This document shows positions 1 through 10,384 of a stretch of 64,000 bases of DNA, piece by piece. The notes beneath the pieces are model-generated. The model searched no databases. It was not told the origin of the DNA and saw only the letters and a list, made by a program, of their open reading frames with translations. Origin of the DNA: Atherinomorus stipes (taxonomy: Eukaryota > Chordata > Actinopteri > Atheriniformes > Atherinidae); NCBI GenBank assembly GCA_023101725.1, contig JALJCO010007128.1:1-64000 (forward strand), given 5' to 3'. Within the stretch, counting starts at the first letter, position 1; each line of letters starts with the position of its first letter. Position numbers and translations under genes: made by a program.

Positions 1-512
1 ATATCATGGCATTCGCTTGGCCCAATATTTGTGCTAGATGGGCGTGTCACTGCCAAGGACTACCGAACCATTCTGGAGGACCATGTGCATCCAAAAAGGT
101 TCAAACATTGTATCCTGAAGGCGGTGCAGTGTATCAGGATGACAATGCACAAATACACAGAGCAAGACTGATGAAAAGATTGCCATTGGTTTGATGAACA
201 TGAAAGTGAAGTTGAACATCTCCCATGGCCTGCAAAGTCACCAGATCTAAATACACATATTGAGCCACTTTGGGGAGTTTTGGAGGAGCGAGTCAGGAAA
301 CGTTTTCCTCCACCAGCATCAATGTAGTGACTCTCCACAAGGCTGCAAGAAGTACGGCTTAAAATTCCTCTGACCACTGTTCAGGACTTGGAGATGTCAT
401 TTCCAAGACCAATTGCCGCTGTATTGGCCGCAAAAGGAGTCTCCCACCATACTAATAAAATGATTGTAGCTCCAAAACCAAGTGCTTCAGTTTCATTGTC
501 CAATTCCCTGTA
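1..512 (+). mobile_element. Tc1-like transposon, 3' part (degenerate transposase and right terminus)
   Basis: The + strand carries the C-terminal part of a Tc1/mariner DDE transposase, broken by stops and frameshifts. Recognisable pieces in order are YQDDNAQIHRARL (first catalytic-core region), LPWPAKSPDLN with IEPLWG, then KIPLTTVQDL and PRPIAAVLAAKG near the C terminus. The element appears to end at a TA dinucleotide at 511-512. The preceding bases (about 487-510) read like the common fish Tc1 terminus containing TTTCATTGTCCAA. The 5' half lies outside the window. The reading frame is interrupted (stop at about 193), so this is a dead copy. Family placement is from motif memory, not a search. 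Confidence 0.85.
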
Positions 513-609
513 TTTCAAGCTTTTATCTGCTTGGATGTGTTGCTGATTAGCAGTTGCAGCTTAAGAAACCTCCTCAAATTCTAAAACTCACATTCTAATC
601 AGGTCAGCA

Positions 610-890
610 ATCCAAAACACCTCCATAAGTACCCTGAGCCTTTAAAAAGTCTCTGTGTTGGTTTAGAAGAATTCACAATCATAAAATGGATCTGACAGTT
701 GTGCAGAAACCATCATTGACTCCCTGCACAAGGTGGAAAGACACAAAAAGTGATAGAAAAGAAGCTGATGTTCTCAGAGTGTCTCAAAGCACATTAATGG
801 ACAGTTAAGTGGAAGGAAGAAGTGGAAGAAGAAAACGGTGTAGAAGCCGGAGGGCTGACAGCAGCCTGGAGAAGATGGTCAGGAAAAGGG
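610..890 (+). mobile_element. Second Tc1-like transposon, 5' part (DNA-binding domain remnant)
   Basis: This stretch resembles the start of another fish Tc1-like element. It has a leader with GAATTCACAATC, then a degenerate N-terminal paired-like DNA-binding domain whose readable part is SKHINGQLSGRKK (about 785-830), after an HKVERHKK-like segment. Stops and frame changes are frequent. The copy ends abruptly at about 890, where the 30-bp minisatellite begins, so the catalytic part is missing. It belongs to a different Tc1 subfamily from the fragment at 1-512. The left boundary is approximate. Confidence 0.65.
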
Positions 891-895
891 TTGTA

Positions 896-1131
896 GCTGC
901 TAGCATCCATGCCACGCCGGGTTATGCTGCTAGCATCCATGCCACGCCGGGTTAAAGCTGCTAGCATCCATGCCACGCTGTGAAAGCTGCCAGCATCCAT
1001 GCCACGCCGGGTTAAAGCAGCAGCATCCGTGCCACGCTGGGTTAAAGCTACCAGCATCCGTGCCACGCCGGGTTAAAGCTGCTAGCATCCATGCCACGCT
1101 CGGGCTAAAGCTGCTAGCATCCATGCCACGC
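896..1131. repeat. Minisatellite, 29-31 bp unit, about 8 copies
   Basis: Tandem units share the core GCTAGCATCCATGCCACGC. Most contain the 8-bp palindrome TGCTAGCA. Units differ by substitutions and 1-2 bp length changes. The array begins inside the Tc1 remnant and runs straight into the CT-rich array. The open frames over it are repeat artefacts. Confidence 0.9.
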
Positions 1132-1795
1132 CAGCTCTCTCTCTCTCTATCAGCTCTCCTTCTTTCGCTCAGCTCTCTTTCTATCATCTCTCTGTTTCTA
1201 TCAGATCTCTTTTGTATCAGCTCTCTTTTTCTATCAGCTCTCTTTGTTTCTATCAAGCTCTCTTTTTTTCTATCAGCTCTCTCTTTCTATCAGCTCTCTC
1301 TTTCTAGCATCTCTGTTTCTATCAGATCTCTTTTTGTATCAGCTCTCTTTTCCTATCAGCTCTCTCTCTTTCTATGAGTTCCCTCTTTTTCTATCAGCTC
1401 TCTCTTTTTCTATCAGCTCCCTCTCTTCTAACAGCTCTCTTTTTCTATCAGTTCCTTCTTTCTAACAGCTCTCTCTTTTTCTATCAGCTCCTCTCTTTCT
1501 AACAGCTCTCTTTTCTATCAGCTCTCTCTTCTATCAGCTCTCCCTTTTTCTATCAGCTCTCTTTCTATGAGCTCTTTTTCTATGAGCTCTCTTTTCTATC
1601 AGCTCTCTTTCTATCAGCTCTATTTTTCTATCAGCTCTCTCTTTCTATCAGCTCTATCAACTGTCTCTCTTTCTATCAGCTCTCTTTTTCTATCGGCTCT
1701 CTTTCTATCAGCTCTCTCTTTTTCTATTGGCTCTCTTTCTGTCAGCTCTCTCTCTTTTCTCTGTCTTTTTCACTCTCTTTCTCTGTCCCCTTTTC
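1132..1795. repeat. CT-rich degenerate minisatellite, about 17 bp unit
   Basis: About 40 irregular copies of a polypyrimidine unit built on TCTATCAGCTCTCTTT. Length varies because the T and CT runs vary. The + strand is almost pure pyrimidine apart from the ATCAG step. The serine/leucine-rich frames here (1244-1465, 1567-1863) only translate the repeat. Confidence 0.9.
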
Positions 1796-2205
1796 TTTTT
1801 CGTCTTGTCAGGTCCAGCATAGTATGTACACTTAATAATATTATAATTACAAAGAAGAAATAAATAAGTAAATTAACAAAGCATAATATTTGTACATCTA
1901 GAGGAGCCTTGTAGCCAAAAGGCTCCTCCTGGCAAAGCTAATCTGCCTGAAACACCACAGCAGTCAGATGCCCGTTCTGCTGCGATGATGCTGGACAGGA
2001 CATTTTAGAGAAAAAAAATCCCACAAAAAATAAAACAAACAAGCATGATGGAGGCTCTGAAGTTAAAATGTTGAGCAACACTTTGAGACAATCACTGCAA
2101 TCATTGCCTTGATTAACAGCATCGACTTTAATGGAATTATTTATCTATCTTTTTTGTGCTTTGCCTTTTTTCCCTTTTGTGTCACGTCCATTCACCCTGT
2201 GTTTT
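1796..2205. other. Spacer with an interspersed-repeat fragment (about 2025-2122)
   Basis: No gene is seen. A short perfect inverted repeat GAGGAGCC/GGCTCCTC lies at 1901-1908 and 1921-1928. The stretch around 2025-2122, containing AAGCATGATGG and GAGCAACACTTTGA, matches part of the longer repeats at 27050-27440 and, inverted, at 44515-44910. Confidence 0.6.
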
Positions 2206-2322
2206 GTTTTGTATGTGTGTGTATATGTACATGTATGTATGTATGTATGTATGTATATATATATATATAGATATAGATATATATATGTGTGTGTATATAT
2301 ATATATGTATATATATACAGTG
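2206..2322. repeat. Compound microsatellite (TG/TATG/TA)n
   Basis: A run of GT, GTAT and TA dinucleotide or tetranucleotide steps. The tyrosine/valine-rich frames in both directions are artefacts of it. Confidence 0.9.
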
Positions 2323-2561
2323 TAGTCGGAAAACTGTGTGGCAAGCCGTGACAAAAAGAGGGAAGGAGCCAGTGGTGATGGTTCTAAATAATTAATTAAA
2401 AGAAAATAAGTGTATGCCACAAATGTAAGTGACCAATCGTGTGTAATGTGGATGCAGATCAGTGTAAAAACCAGCTGCAGAGGGAAGCGGAAAGAGAGGA
2501 AGTTAAGTCATCTGAGCTGATGACAGGCCACACCTACTGGGGTTGTCACAAAATGAAATAT

Positions 2562-2578
2562 TTATATATACACACAGG

Positions 2579-2620
<42 letters not shown>

Positions 2621-2622
2621 AT
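2562..2622. repeat. Compound microsatellite (TA)n(TG)n
   Basis: A TA run flanked by short ACAC and GTGT runs, about 170 bp upstream of the mon1a exon acceptor and therefore probably intronic. Confidence 0.85.
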
Positions 2623-2794
2623 AACTTACCATCTGAGCCTCATGTATCCAGCCCATGGCTTCACTGTAGTTAAATATTTTCTTGTGTTTATCAGTATCAT
2701 TTAATATAATTTTTGACATCAGCATGTTTTGTTCCCATGCCGCAGTGCCTGAGTTGAAGTGCATTATTTAATTTTCCTCCTCCGTCTCTATCAG

Positions 2795-3560
2795 ATGGCT
2801 GTAAGGTGGTTTTCCTCACCAAGAGTCCTCTGGTCCTGGTGGGCGTGTCCCGGACCTGCCAGTCAGACAAGGAGCTCCTGCGGGAGCTGCAGTACATCTA
2901 CTACCAGATCGTGAGCCTGCTGACCCTGACCCAGCTGGACCACATCTTCAAGCACAAGCAGAACTACGACCTGCGGCGGCTGCTGGCCGGCTCCGAGTAC
3001 CTGACCGACAACCTGCTGCAGCGGCTGGAGCGCGACCCCGGCCTGCTGCTCAGCGCCGTCACCTGCCTGCCTCTGGCCAGCTCCGCCCCGGACGTGGTCC
3101 CGTCCAGCCTGCAGGCCGCCAAAGCCAGAAACCTGGTGTTCTCCATCCTGCTGGCCGGCGACCGCCTGGTCACGCTGGTCCGGAAGAAGGACCAGTTCCT
3201 GCACCATAGACTTGCACCTGGTCTTCAACCTGGTGGGCTCCTCCTCGTCCTTCTGGAGGGGAGGGCTGGACGCCCATCTGCCTGCCCAAGTTCAACACGG
3301 CCGGGTTTTTTCCACGCACAACTTCCTACCTGGAGCCGGCATCCGAGCTCTGCCTCATCCTGGTCTCCACCGACAGAGAGAGGACTTCTTCAACATGTCT
3401 GACTGCAAGCAGCGCTTCATGGAGAGCTGAGCAAGCGCAGCGCCACGCTGCCCTGAAGGAGGCATGCGAAAGTCCCCCACCTACTCCGCTGTCGCAGGTC
3501 GGCATCCCAGAGCTCCGACACTCCTCTGTACAAGTCCAAGAGCTCGGGGCTGTGCACCAG
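2795..3560 (+). CDS. mon1a: Vacuolar fusion protein MON1A, internal exon (carries apparent frameshifts)
   Basis: MON1 with CCZ1 forms the guanine-nucleotide exchange factor that loads RAB7 during early-to-late endosome conversion. The exon follows a pyrimidine tract and CAG (2792-2794) and opens in frame as GCKVVFLTKSPLVLVGVSRT. It continues through the MON1 hallmark NYDLRRLLAGSE, about residues 50-60 of the exon, and LVFSILLAGDRLVTLVRKKD. These cover the end of the first longin domain and the start of the second. After about 3203 the frame must shift repeatedly to follow the family: net -2 near 3204, -2 near 3256, +2 at 3381, -1 near 3427, and more to about 3535. Recognisable pieces include DLHLVFNLVGSSSSF, ICLPKFNTAGFF, DREDFFNMSDCKQRFME and VGIPELRH. 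The exon ends CCAG before GTGAAG (3561), phase 2, matching the next exon. Sequence resembles MON1A more than MON1B. Clean flanking exons favour consensus errors over a pseudogene, but decay is not excluded. Confidence 0.88.
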
Positions 3561-3609
3561 GTGAAGAGTCTTTGAGTTTGAGTAGGCCTTACACCGACAG
3601 GATGTCAGG

Positions 3610-6258
3610 GCCGATCACCAATCAGAGAGTTTAAAACAACGATCACCGACTTCAGATGAGTTTAAAACAACGATCACCGATCAGAGAGTTTAAAACAACG
3701 ATCACCGATCAGAGAGTTTAAAACAACGATCACCGATCAGAGAGTTTAAAACAACGATCACCGATCAGGGTTTAAAACGCACGATCACCAATCAGGGGTT
3801 TAAAACAACGATCACCAATCAGGGTTTAAAACGACGATCACCGATCAGGTTTAAAACGATGATGATCGATCAGAGAGTTTAAAACAACGATCACCGATCA
3901 GGAGAGTTTAAAACGACGATCACCGATCAGGGTTTAAAACAACGATCACCGATAAGAGAGTTTAAAACAACGATCACCGATCAGGCTTGAAACGACGATC
4001 ACCAATCAGGTTTAAAACAACGATCACCAATCAGGGTTTAAAAAAGACGATCACCGATCAGAGTTTAAAACGACGATCACCGATCAGGGTTTAAAACAAC
4101 GATCACCGATAAGAGAGTTTAAAACAACGATCACCGATCAGGGTTTAAAACGACGATCACCAATCAGGGTTTAAAACAACGATCACCAATCAAGGGTTTA
4201 AAACGACGATCACCGATCAGAGTTTAAAACGACGATCACCGATCAGGGGTTTAAAACGACGATCACCGATCAGGGTTTAAAACGACGATCACCGATCAGG
4301 GGTTTAAAACGACGATCACCAATCAGGGTTTAAAACGATCACCAATCAGGGTTTAAAACGACGATCACCAATCAGGCTTCAAAAAACAACGATCACCAAT
4401 CAGGGTTTAAAACGACGATCACCGATCAGAGTTTAAAACGACGATCACCGATCAGGGGTTTAAACGACGATCACCGATCAGGGTTTAAAACGACGAACAC
4501 CGATCAGAGTTTAAAACGACGATCACCAATCAAGGTTTAAACGACGATCACCAATCAGGGTTTAAAACGACGATCACGGATCAGGGTTTAAAACAACGAT
4601 CACCAATCAGAGGTTTAAAACAACGATCACCAATCAGGGTTTAAAACAACCATCACCAATCAGGGTTTAAAACCACGATCACCGATCCCAGAGTTTAAAA
4701 CGACGATCACCGATCAGGGTTTAAAACAACGATCACCAATCAGGGTTTAAAACAACGATCACCGATCAGAGAGTTTAAACAACGATCACCGATCAGAGAG
4801 TTGAATAAAACAACGATCACCGATCAGGTTTAAAACAACGATCACCGATCAGAAGTTTAAAACGACGATCACCGATCAGGGTTTAAAACGAATGAATACC
4901 GATCAGGGTTTAAAACGACGATAACCGATCAGGGTTTAAAACAACGATCACCGATCAGAGAGTTTAAAACAACGATCACCGATCAGGTTTAAAACAATGA
5001 TCACCAATCAGGGTTTAAAACGACGATCACCAATCAGGGTTTAAACGACGATCACCGATCAGAGTTTAAAACGACGATCACCGATCAGGGTTTAAAACAA
5101 CTATCACCAATCAGGTTGTAAACAACGATCACCGATCAGAGTTTGAAACGACGATCACCGATCAGAGAGTTTAAAACAACGATCACCGATCAGAGTTTAA
5201 AACGACGATCACCGGGATCAGAGAGTTTAAAACAACGATCACCGATCTGTGTTTAAAACGACGATCACCGATCAGAGTTTAAAACGACGATCACCGATCA
5301 GGGTTTAAAACCACGATCACCGATCAGGGTTTAAACCACGATCACCGATCAGGGTTTAAAACAACGATCACTCAATCAGGGTTTAAAACAAACGATCACC
5401 GATCAGAAGTAGAGACGATCACCGATCAGTGTTTAAAGACGATCACCGATCAGGGTTTAAAACGACGATCACCGATCAGGTTTAAAACGACGATCACCGA
5501 TCAGGGTTTAAAACAACGATCACCAATCATCAGGGTTTAAAACGACGATCACCAATCAGGGTTTAAAACGAGACGATCACGGATCAGGGTTTAAAACAAC
5601 GATCTCCAATCAGGGTTTAAAACAACGATCACCAATCAGGGTTTAAAACAACGATCACCAATCAGGGTTTAAAACGACGATCACCGATCAGAGTTTAAAA
5701 CGACGATCACCGATCAGGGTTTAAAACAACGATCACCAATCAGGTTTAGAAACAACGATCACCGATCAGGGTTTAAAACGCCGATCACCGATCACAGTTT
5801 AAAACGACGATCACCGATCAGGGTTTAAAACAACGATCACCGATCAGGGTTTAAAACAACGATCACCGATCAGAGTTTAAAACGACGATCACCGATCAGG
5901 GTTTAAAACGACGATCACCGATCAGGGTTTAAAACGACGATAACCGATCAGGGTTTAAAACGACGATCACCGATCAGGGTTTAAAACAACGATCACCAAT
6001 CAGGGTTTAAAACGACGATCACCAATCAGGGTTTAAAACGACGATCACCGATCAGAGTTTAAAACGACGATCACCGATCAGGGTTTAAAACAACGATCAC
6101 CAATCAGGGTTTAAAACAACGATCACCGATCAGAGTGAAATATGATGACCGATCAGAGAGTTTAAAACAACGATCACCGATCAGAGTTTAAAACGACGAT
6201 CACCGATCAGAGAGTTTAAAACAACGATCACCGATCAGGGTTTAAAACGACGATCACG
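3610..6258. repeat. Minisatellite, about 26 bp unit, about 100 copies (mon1a intron)
   Basis: Units follow GATCACCGATCAGGG, then TTTAAAAC and GAC or AAC. Length varies from 24 to 28 bp by changes in the G run and in GAGAG versus GGG. Common variants alternate CGAC/CAAC and CCGATC/CCAATC. The array occupies mon1a intron sequence from about 50 bp past the donor and abuts the 18-bp array directly. No long open frame crosses it because unit length drifts. Confidence 0.95.
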
Positions 6259-7229
6259 TAGAATGATGGAACTACGTAGAATGATGGAACTACGTAGAAT
6301 GATATGTAGGAAAGATAAACTACGTAGAATGATGGAACTACGTAGAATGATGAGGGAGCTACGTAGAATGATGGAGCGTAGAATGATGGAACTACGTAGA
6401 ATGACGGAACTACGTAGAATGACGGAACTACGTAGAATGATAGAACTACGTAGAATGATGGAACTACGTAGAATGATATGTAGAATGATGGAACTACGTA
6501 GAATGATGGAACTACGTAGAATGATGGAACTACGTAGAATGATGGAACTACGTAGAATGATGGAACTACGTAGAATAACTGAACTACGTAGAATGATGGA
6601 ACTACGTAGAATGATGGAACTACGTAGAATGACGGAACTACGTAGAATGATGGAACTACGTAGAATGATAGAACTACGTAGAATGATAGAACTACGTAGA
6701 ATGATGGAACTACGTAGAATGATGGAACTACGTAGAATGATGGAACTACGTAGAATGATGGAACTACGTAGAATGACGGAACTACGTAGAATGATGGAAC
6801 TACGTAGAATGATGGAACTACGTAGAATGATGGAACTACGTAGAATGATAGAACTACGTAGAATGATGGAACTACGTAGAATGATGGAACTACGTAGAAT
6901 GATGGAACTACGTAGAATGATGGAACTACGTAGAATGATGGAACTACGTAGAATGATGGAACTACGTAGAATGATGGAACTACGTAGAATGATGGAACTA
7001 CGTAGAATGATGGAACTACGTAGAATGATGGAACTACGTAGAATGATGGAACTACGTAGAATGATGGAACTATGTAGAATGATGGAACTACGTAGAATGA
7101 TGGAACTACGTAGAATGATAGAACTACGTAGAATGATAGAACTACGTAGAATGATGGAACTACGTAGAATGATAGAACTACGTAGAATGATAGAACTACG
7201 TAGAATGATAGAACTACGTAGAATAATAA
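6259..7229. repeat. Minisatellite, 18 bp unit, about 54 copies
   Basis: A very regular array of TAGAATGATGGAACTACG, each junction containing the palindrome CTACGTAG. Because 18 is a multiple of three and the unit lacks stops, it stays open on both strands: a 344-codon + frame of MELRRM repeats (6263-7297) and a 362-codon - frame of SFYVVP repeats (6228-7316). These are translation artefacts. The array lies in the mon1a intron. Confidence 0.95.
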
Positions 7230-7992
7230 GCTGCTGTCTGATTCAACTGTTTCTGAGCACAGAGACAAAGCTGACAGACCATAAACAGGAACTTTGATTC
7301 TCACTCTGACATTCACATGACCTCATCAGAGCACAACAGATCATATTATTCACCCAAAACCCCAGAAAAGTGAAATTTGATGTCATGGCACCTTTAAGGG
7401 TTTTAATTGGGGGAGCTATTTTAATCCCTGGCGGAGCTTGTCAGAGAGAACCAAAGGCTGATGATGATTTTTTCGGTAGTTTTCATCTAATCCAGCAGAT
7501 GGCGATGTCAGACAAGCTTAAAAAAACCTACCAGGAAGTGATGCGATTCTATGATGCTTCCTGTGTTGTTAGCGGTGGTTAGAGCTAACCGGCTGAAGTG
7601 TGCTGGATCCTGCTGGGGGGGGGGAGAGAACATGGCGACCGGTCGTAATGGAAGCAGCTTAGGAGGTGGATGAAGGAGGAAAGTTTGTGGAAAAGTGATT
7701 GGTGACAGACAGACACGATCGATCGAAGACACGATGGAAATACAGCAGCGAAGTGCGGCAGCTGAAAGTGAAAGTAAGTCTGCAGCACGCGGTTGTTTCC
7801 CGCGGGGGGGCACTGCGTGCGCACCTAAACTACGGTGGAAGGAGAATGAGGGAGGGGGGAGGAGTAGGGAGACGTTTCTGCTCTATGTTTCTGTCAAATA
7901 TTATGCTGTGAAACAAACTTGTTGTGGCTTATTCAGCTGGTAAATAATTATTTAGCCTCCAAAACTTTTTTCTCAGTGTTGTATTTGTTGTT
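7230..7992. other. Intronic spacer, no gene recognised
   Basis: Unique-looking sequence between two arrays. A G run sits at about 7615-7625. Short open frames (7370-7582, 7695-7943 and those on the opposite strand) show no recognisable domain. The stretch containing TGATGTCATGGCACCTTTAA around 7378-7398 has the look of a fish DNA-transposon edge, but I cannot assign it. Confidence 0.5.
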
Positions 7993-8279
7993 TCATAGAA
8001 GTAAACAGCTGATCAGATGATGAAGGTGTTACTAAAGTAAACAGCTGATCAGATGATGAAGGTGTTACTAAAGTAAACAGCTGAATGAGGGGTACTGAAG
8101 TAAACAGCTGATCAGATGATGAAGGTGTTACTAGCAAACAGCTGATCAGATGATGAAGGTGTTACTAAGTAAACAGCTGATCAGATGATGAAGGTGTCAC
8201 TAAAGTAAACAGCTGATCAGATGATGAAGGTGTCACTAAAGTAAACAGCTGATCAGATGATGAAGGTGTTACTAAAGTA
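7993..8279. repeat. Minisatellite, about 36 bp unit, about 8 copies
   Basis: Units contain AAACAGCTGATCAGATGATG followed by AAGGTGTTACTAAAGT. The perfect palindrome CTGATCAG is in nearly every unit. The third unit is truncated or altered (near 8082-8095). Confidence 0.92.
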
Positions 8280-9072
8280 TAAAAAAATATTGGCATCAAA
8301 GACACTTTTCCACTTGAAGCGGACCTCAGCATTCAAAGCTCGTTTTCTCTGATTTTTGGTCAGAAACAGGCATTTTTGCAGCAACAAAGCCATGTTCTAC
8401 TGCAGATTACTAAAGAATGGAAAAAGCTAGAAACAAATGGTTTTTTTCTGATAAAAGAAGAGAGTCTAAGCTTTCCTTTGGTACATTCAGTGTTTGTATA
8501 TGCATAGTACACAATATTCTGTGGATCTCCCAAAATCAGTGAAAATGCTTATAAATCCTGGCAATATGGAGCTCTGCTCAGAAAAGGTCTGGCAGTCAAT
8601 GAGTTAATGTTTCTGTTGAACCAAAATTCAAAATCAACTTCATAATTTTCATAGAATTTTTATCATCACTTTGTCATTTTAGTCTTATTTCACCGGCAGC
8701 TGATTTTTTTCCTTCTTTATTTGGAGGATATGAATAACTTTAAAGATGACTGTATTTATTTAAATAACTTGTTTACCTGTATTTATGCAGTTTACTGAGT
8801 ATCAAAAAAAGTATTTTTGTTTACGTTTTTTGTCCTGAACTGACTGAGATGAAAAGATTAAACTTCAATAACTAATGAGCATCCAAGTTTAATCAGGACA
8901 AACCAAAATAATAAGAGGCACAACTGAATGTATTGTAATTGAAATTACTGCAGTTAAAGGGCAGTAATGTGTCTTCAAAGCCCCTTTCAGACTTGTGCTG
9001 GAAAGCGGTGATATTGTGAACTCTGTCCTTCATAACGCTGCATTCAGACATGCGTTCCAGTCTTTTACCTCA
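8280..9072. other. Intronic spacer with interspersed-repeat fragment (about 8603-8754)
   Basis: No gene is recognised. Positions 8603-8754 match the 44757-44910 part of a repeat family also seen inverted at 27050. Shared words include TTTCTGTTGAACCA, TTTTCATAGAAT and TTTTTTCCTTCTTTA. This copy ends near a Tc1-like terminus reading GATGACTGTA. The remainder is AT-rich and featureless to me. Confidence 0.55.
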
Positions 9073-9452
9073 GAGATGTAGCAGACATGTACCAGCTGGA
9101 CCCCAGGTCATCAGAGCACAGATGTAGCAGACATGTACCAGCTGGACCCCAGGTCATCAGAGCAGAGCTGTAGCAGACATGTACCAGCTGGACCCCAGGT
9201 CATCAGAGCAGAGATGTAGCAGACATGAACCCGCTGGACCCCAGGTCATCAGAGCAGAGCTGGAGCAGACATGTACCAGCTGGACCCCTGGTTATCAGAG
9301 CAGAGATGGAGTGGATATACTGGCTGAACCCCAGGTCATCAAAGCAGAGAAGGAGCAGACATGTACCAGCTGGACCCCAGGTCATCAGAGCACAGATGAA
9401 GCGGACGTACCGGCTGGACTCCATGTCATAAGAGCACAAATGTAGCAGACAC
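9073..9452. repeat. Minisatellite, about 46 bp unit, about 8 copies
   Basis: Units follow CAGACATGTACCAGCTGGAC then CCCAGGTCATCAGAGCA. Most contain the palindrome CCAGCTGG. Later copies diverge (for example around 9305-9340), typical of array edges. Open frames over it are artefacts. Confidence 0.92.
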
Positions 9453-10076
9453 GTCATTTTGGCTGAACACATAAGAAAATGTTCGGGACAGAGTGGAAGG
9501 GGGGGCTGTGCTGAATTCTGCAACATTTCCTGGTGTCTGAAAGCGCCTGGAACACGATAAGTCCACAAGGAAGCGACATGTTGGAAAAGACAAGTCAGTT
9601 TAAAGAGCGGATGGACTTGACCGCTCATGTTCCACCATGCAGGTCTGAAAGTGGCTCAACAGTCATATAACTGAAATGATTTAGTCACAGTCGTGCAGAC
9701 AGGCAGTAACTCTCCCTCAAACATTCATTAATGCCACTGAGGTGAACAGAAAGGCAAAGCACCCAGCCACATAATATTTCCAACAAATAATAAATAAAAT
9801 AGAACAGGCACTTGAATAAAGAAAGCAAGTAGCACGAAAGATTAAATTAAAATGTAAATAATAAACTAAATGTATTGAAAAACAATGCTGTCCCTCTTAA
9901 GCAAAATGACAATGACATGATTGATCGGGTCGGTGAATGAGAACTAAAGGCCGATCAGAATATCAGAAACGTTGTCCGATCTAATCGGTGGAGAGTCTGT
10001 CAGCGAGCTTCAACTCCAGCTATCTGAACCACATTCCTTTATCTAACCCTTGTTTCTGCTACGTTTCTGTCCGTAG
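9453..10076. other. Intronic spacer up to the mon1a acceptor
   Basis: No gene is seen. The last part (about 10020-10076) is a pyrimidine-rich splice acceptor region ending TCTGTCCGTAG. AT-rich sequence at 9770-9890 shows no recognisable element. Confidence 0.5.
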
Positions 10077-10224
10077 TCCGGAGTTTCCAGCAGTGTACGA
10101 GTCTGATGAGGAACAGGAGCGCCTCATGGGGCTGTACCAGGACCTGCACAGCTGTTTACACCACCCAACCCGACCGCTCCGCTCCTTCTACCGCTGCAGC
10201 CAAACCGAAAACCTGCTGGCGTGG
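10077..10224 (+). CDS. mon1a: MON1A internal exon (start of third longin domain)
   Basis: This 148-base exon is bounded by TCCGTAG before it and GTAAGC after it. It enters in phase 2, so the AG of the previous exon plus its first T encodes serine. It leaves in phase 0. The product SPEFPAVYESDEEQERLMGL, then YQDLHSCLHH, RPLRSFY and QTENLLAW, is the MON1 region leading into the third longin domain. It has no indels, in contrast to the second half of the preceding exon 6.5 kb upstream. The phases of all three visible exons join without correction, which supports a functional gene. Confidence 0.93.
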
Positions 10225-10265
10225 GTAAGCTTCCCAGTCCACAGCATCCCGTTTTTAAAGAGCTA

Positions 10266-10384
10266 AGGCTGCGTTCAAACTGCAGGTAAATGCGACCTGA
10301 ATCCGATCTTTTGGCTCAAATGTGACCCATATCCGATCTGGATCGGATTCAGGCCACTTTCAGATGTGGTATTAAATCAGATAC
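10266..10384 (+). mobile_element. Non-autonomous DNA transposon edge, source of the 50-bp array
   Basis: It begins GCTGCGTTCAAACTGCAGG, then repeats the words CCGATCT and GTGACCCATATCCGATC, then CAGGCCACTTTCAGATGTGG. I recognise this as the left part of a widespread non-autonomous fish DNA element whose interior contains CATGTCGCATTTTATCCGA. That interior segment is what the adjacent array amplifies. The right end of the element is not obvious after the array. Class assignment is from memory. Confidence 0.55.

Noticed and set aside
3610..6258. GGGTTTA words suggesting telomeric repeats
   Set aside because: The word occurs once per 26-bp unit and is never tandem; vertebrate TTAGGG arrays are absent from the window.
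6228..7316. Long opposed frames of MELRRM and SFYVVP repeats
   Set aside because: Both are produced by an 18-bp stop-free tandem unit inside a mon1a intron; no start context, splice context or non-repeat domain.
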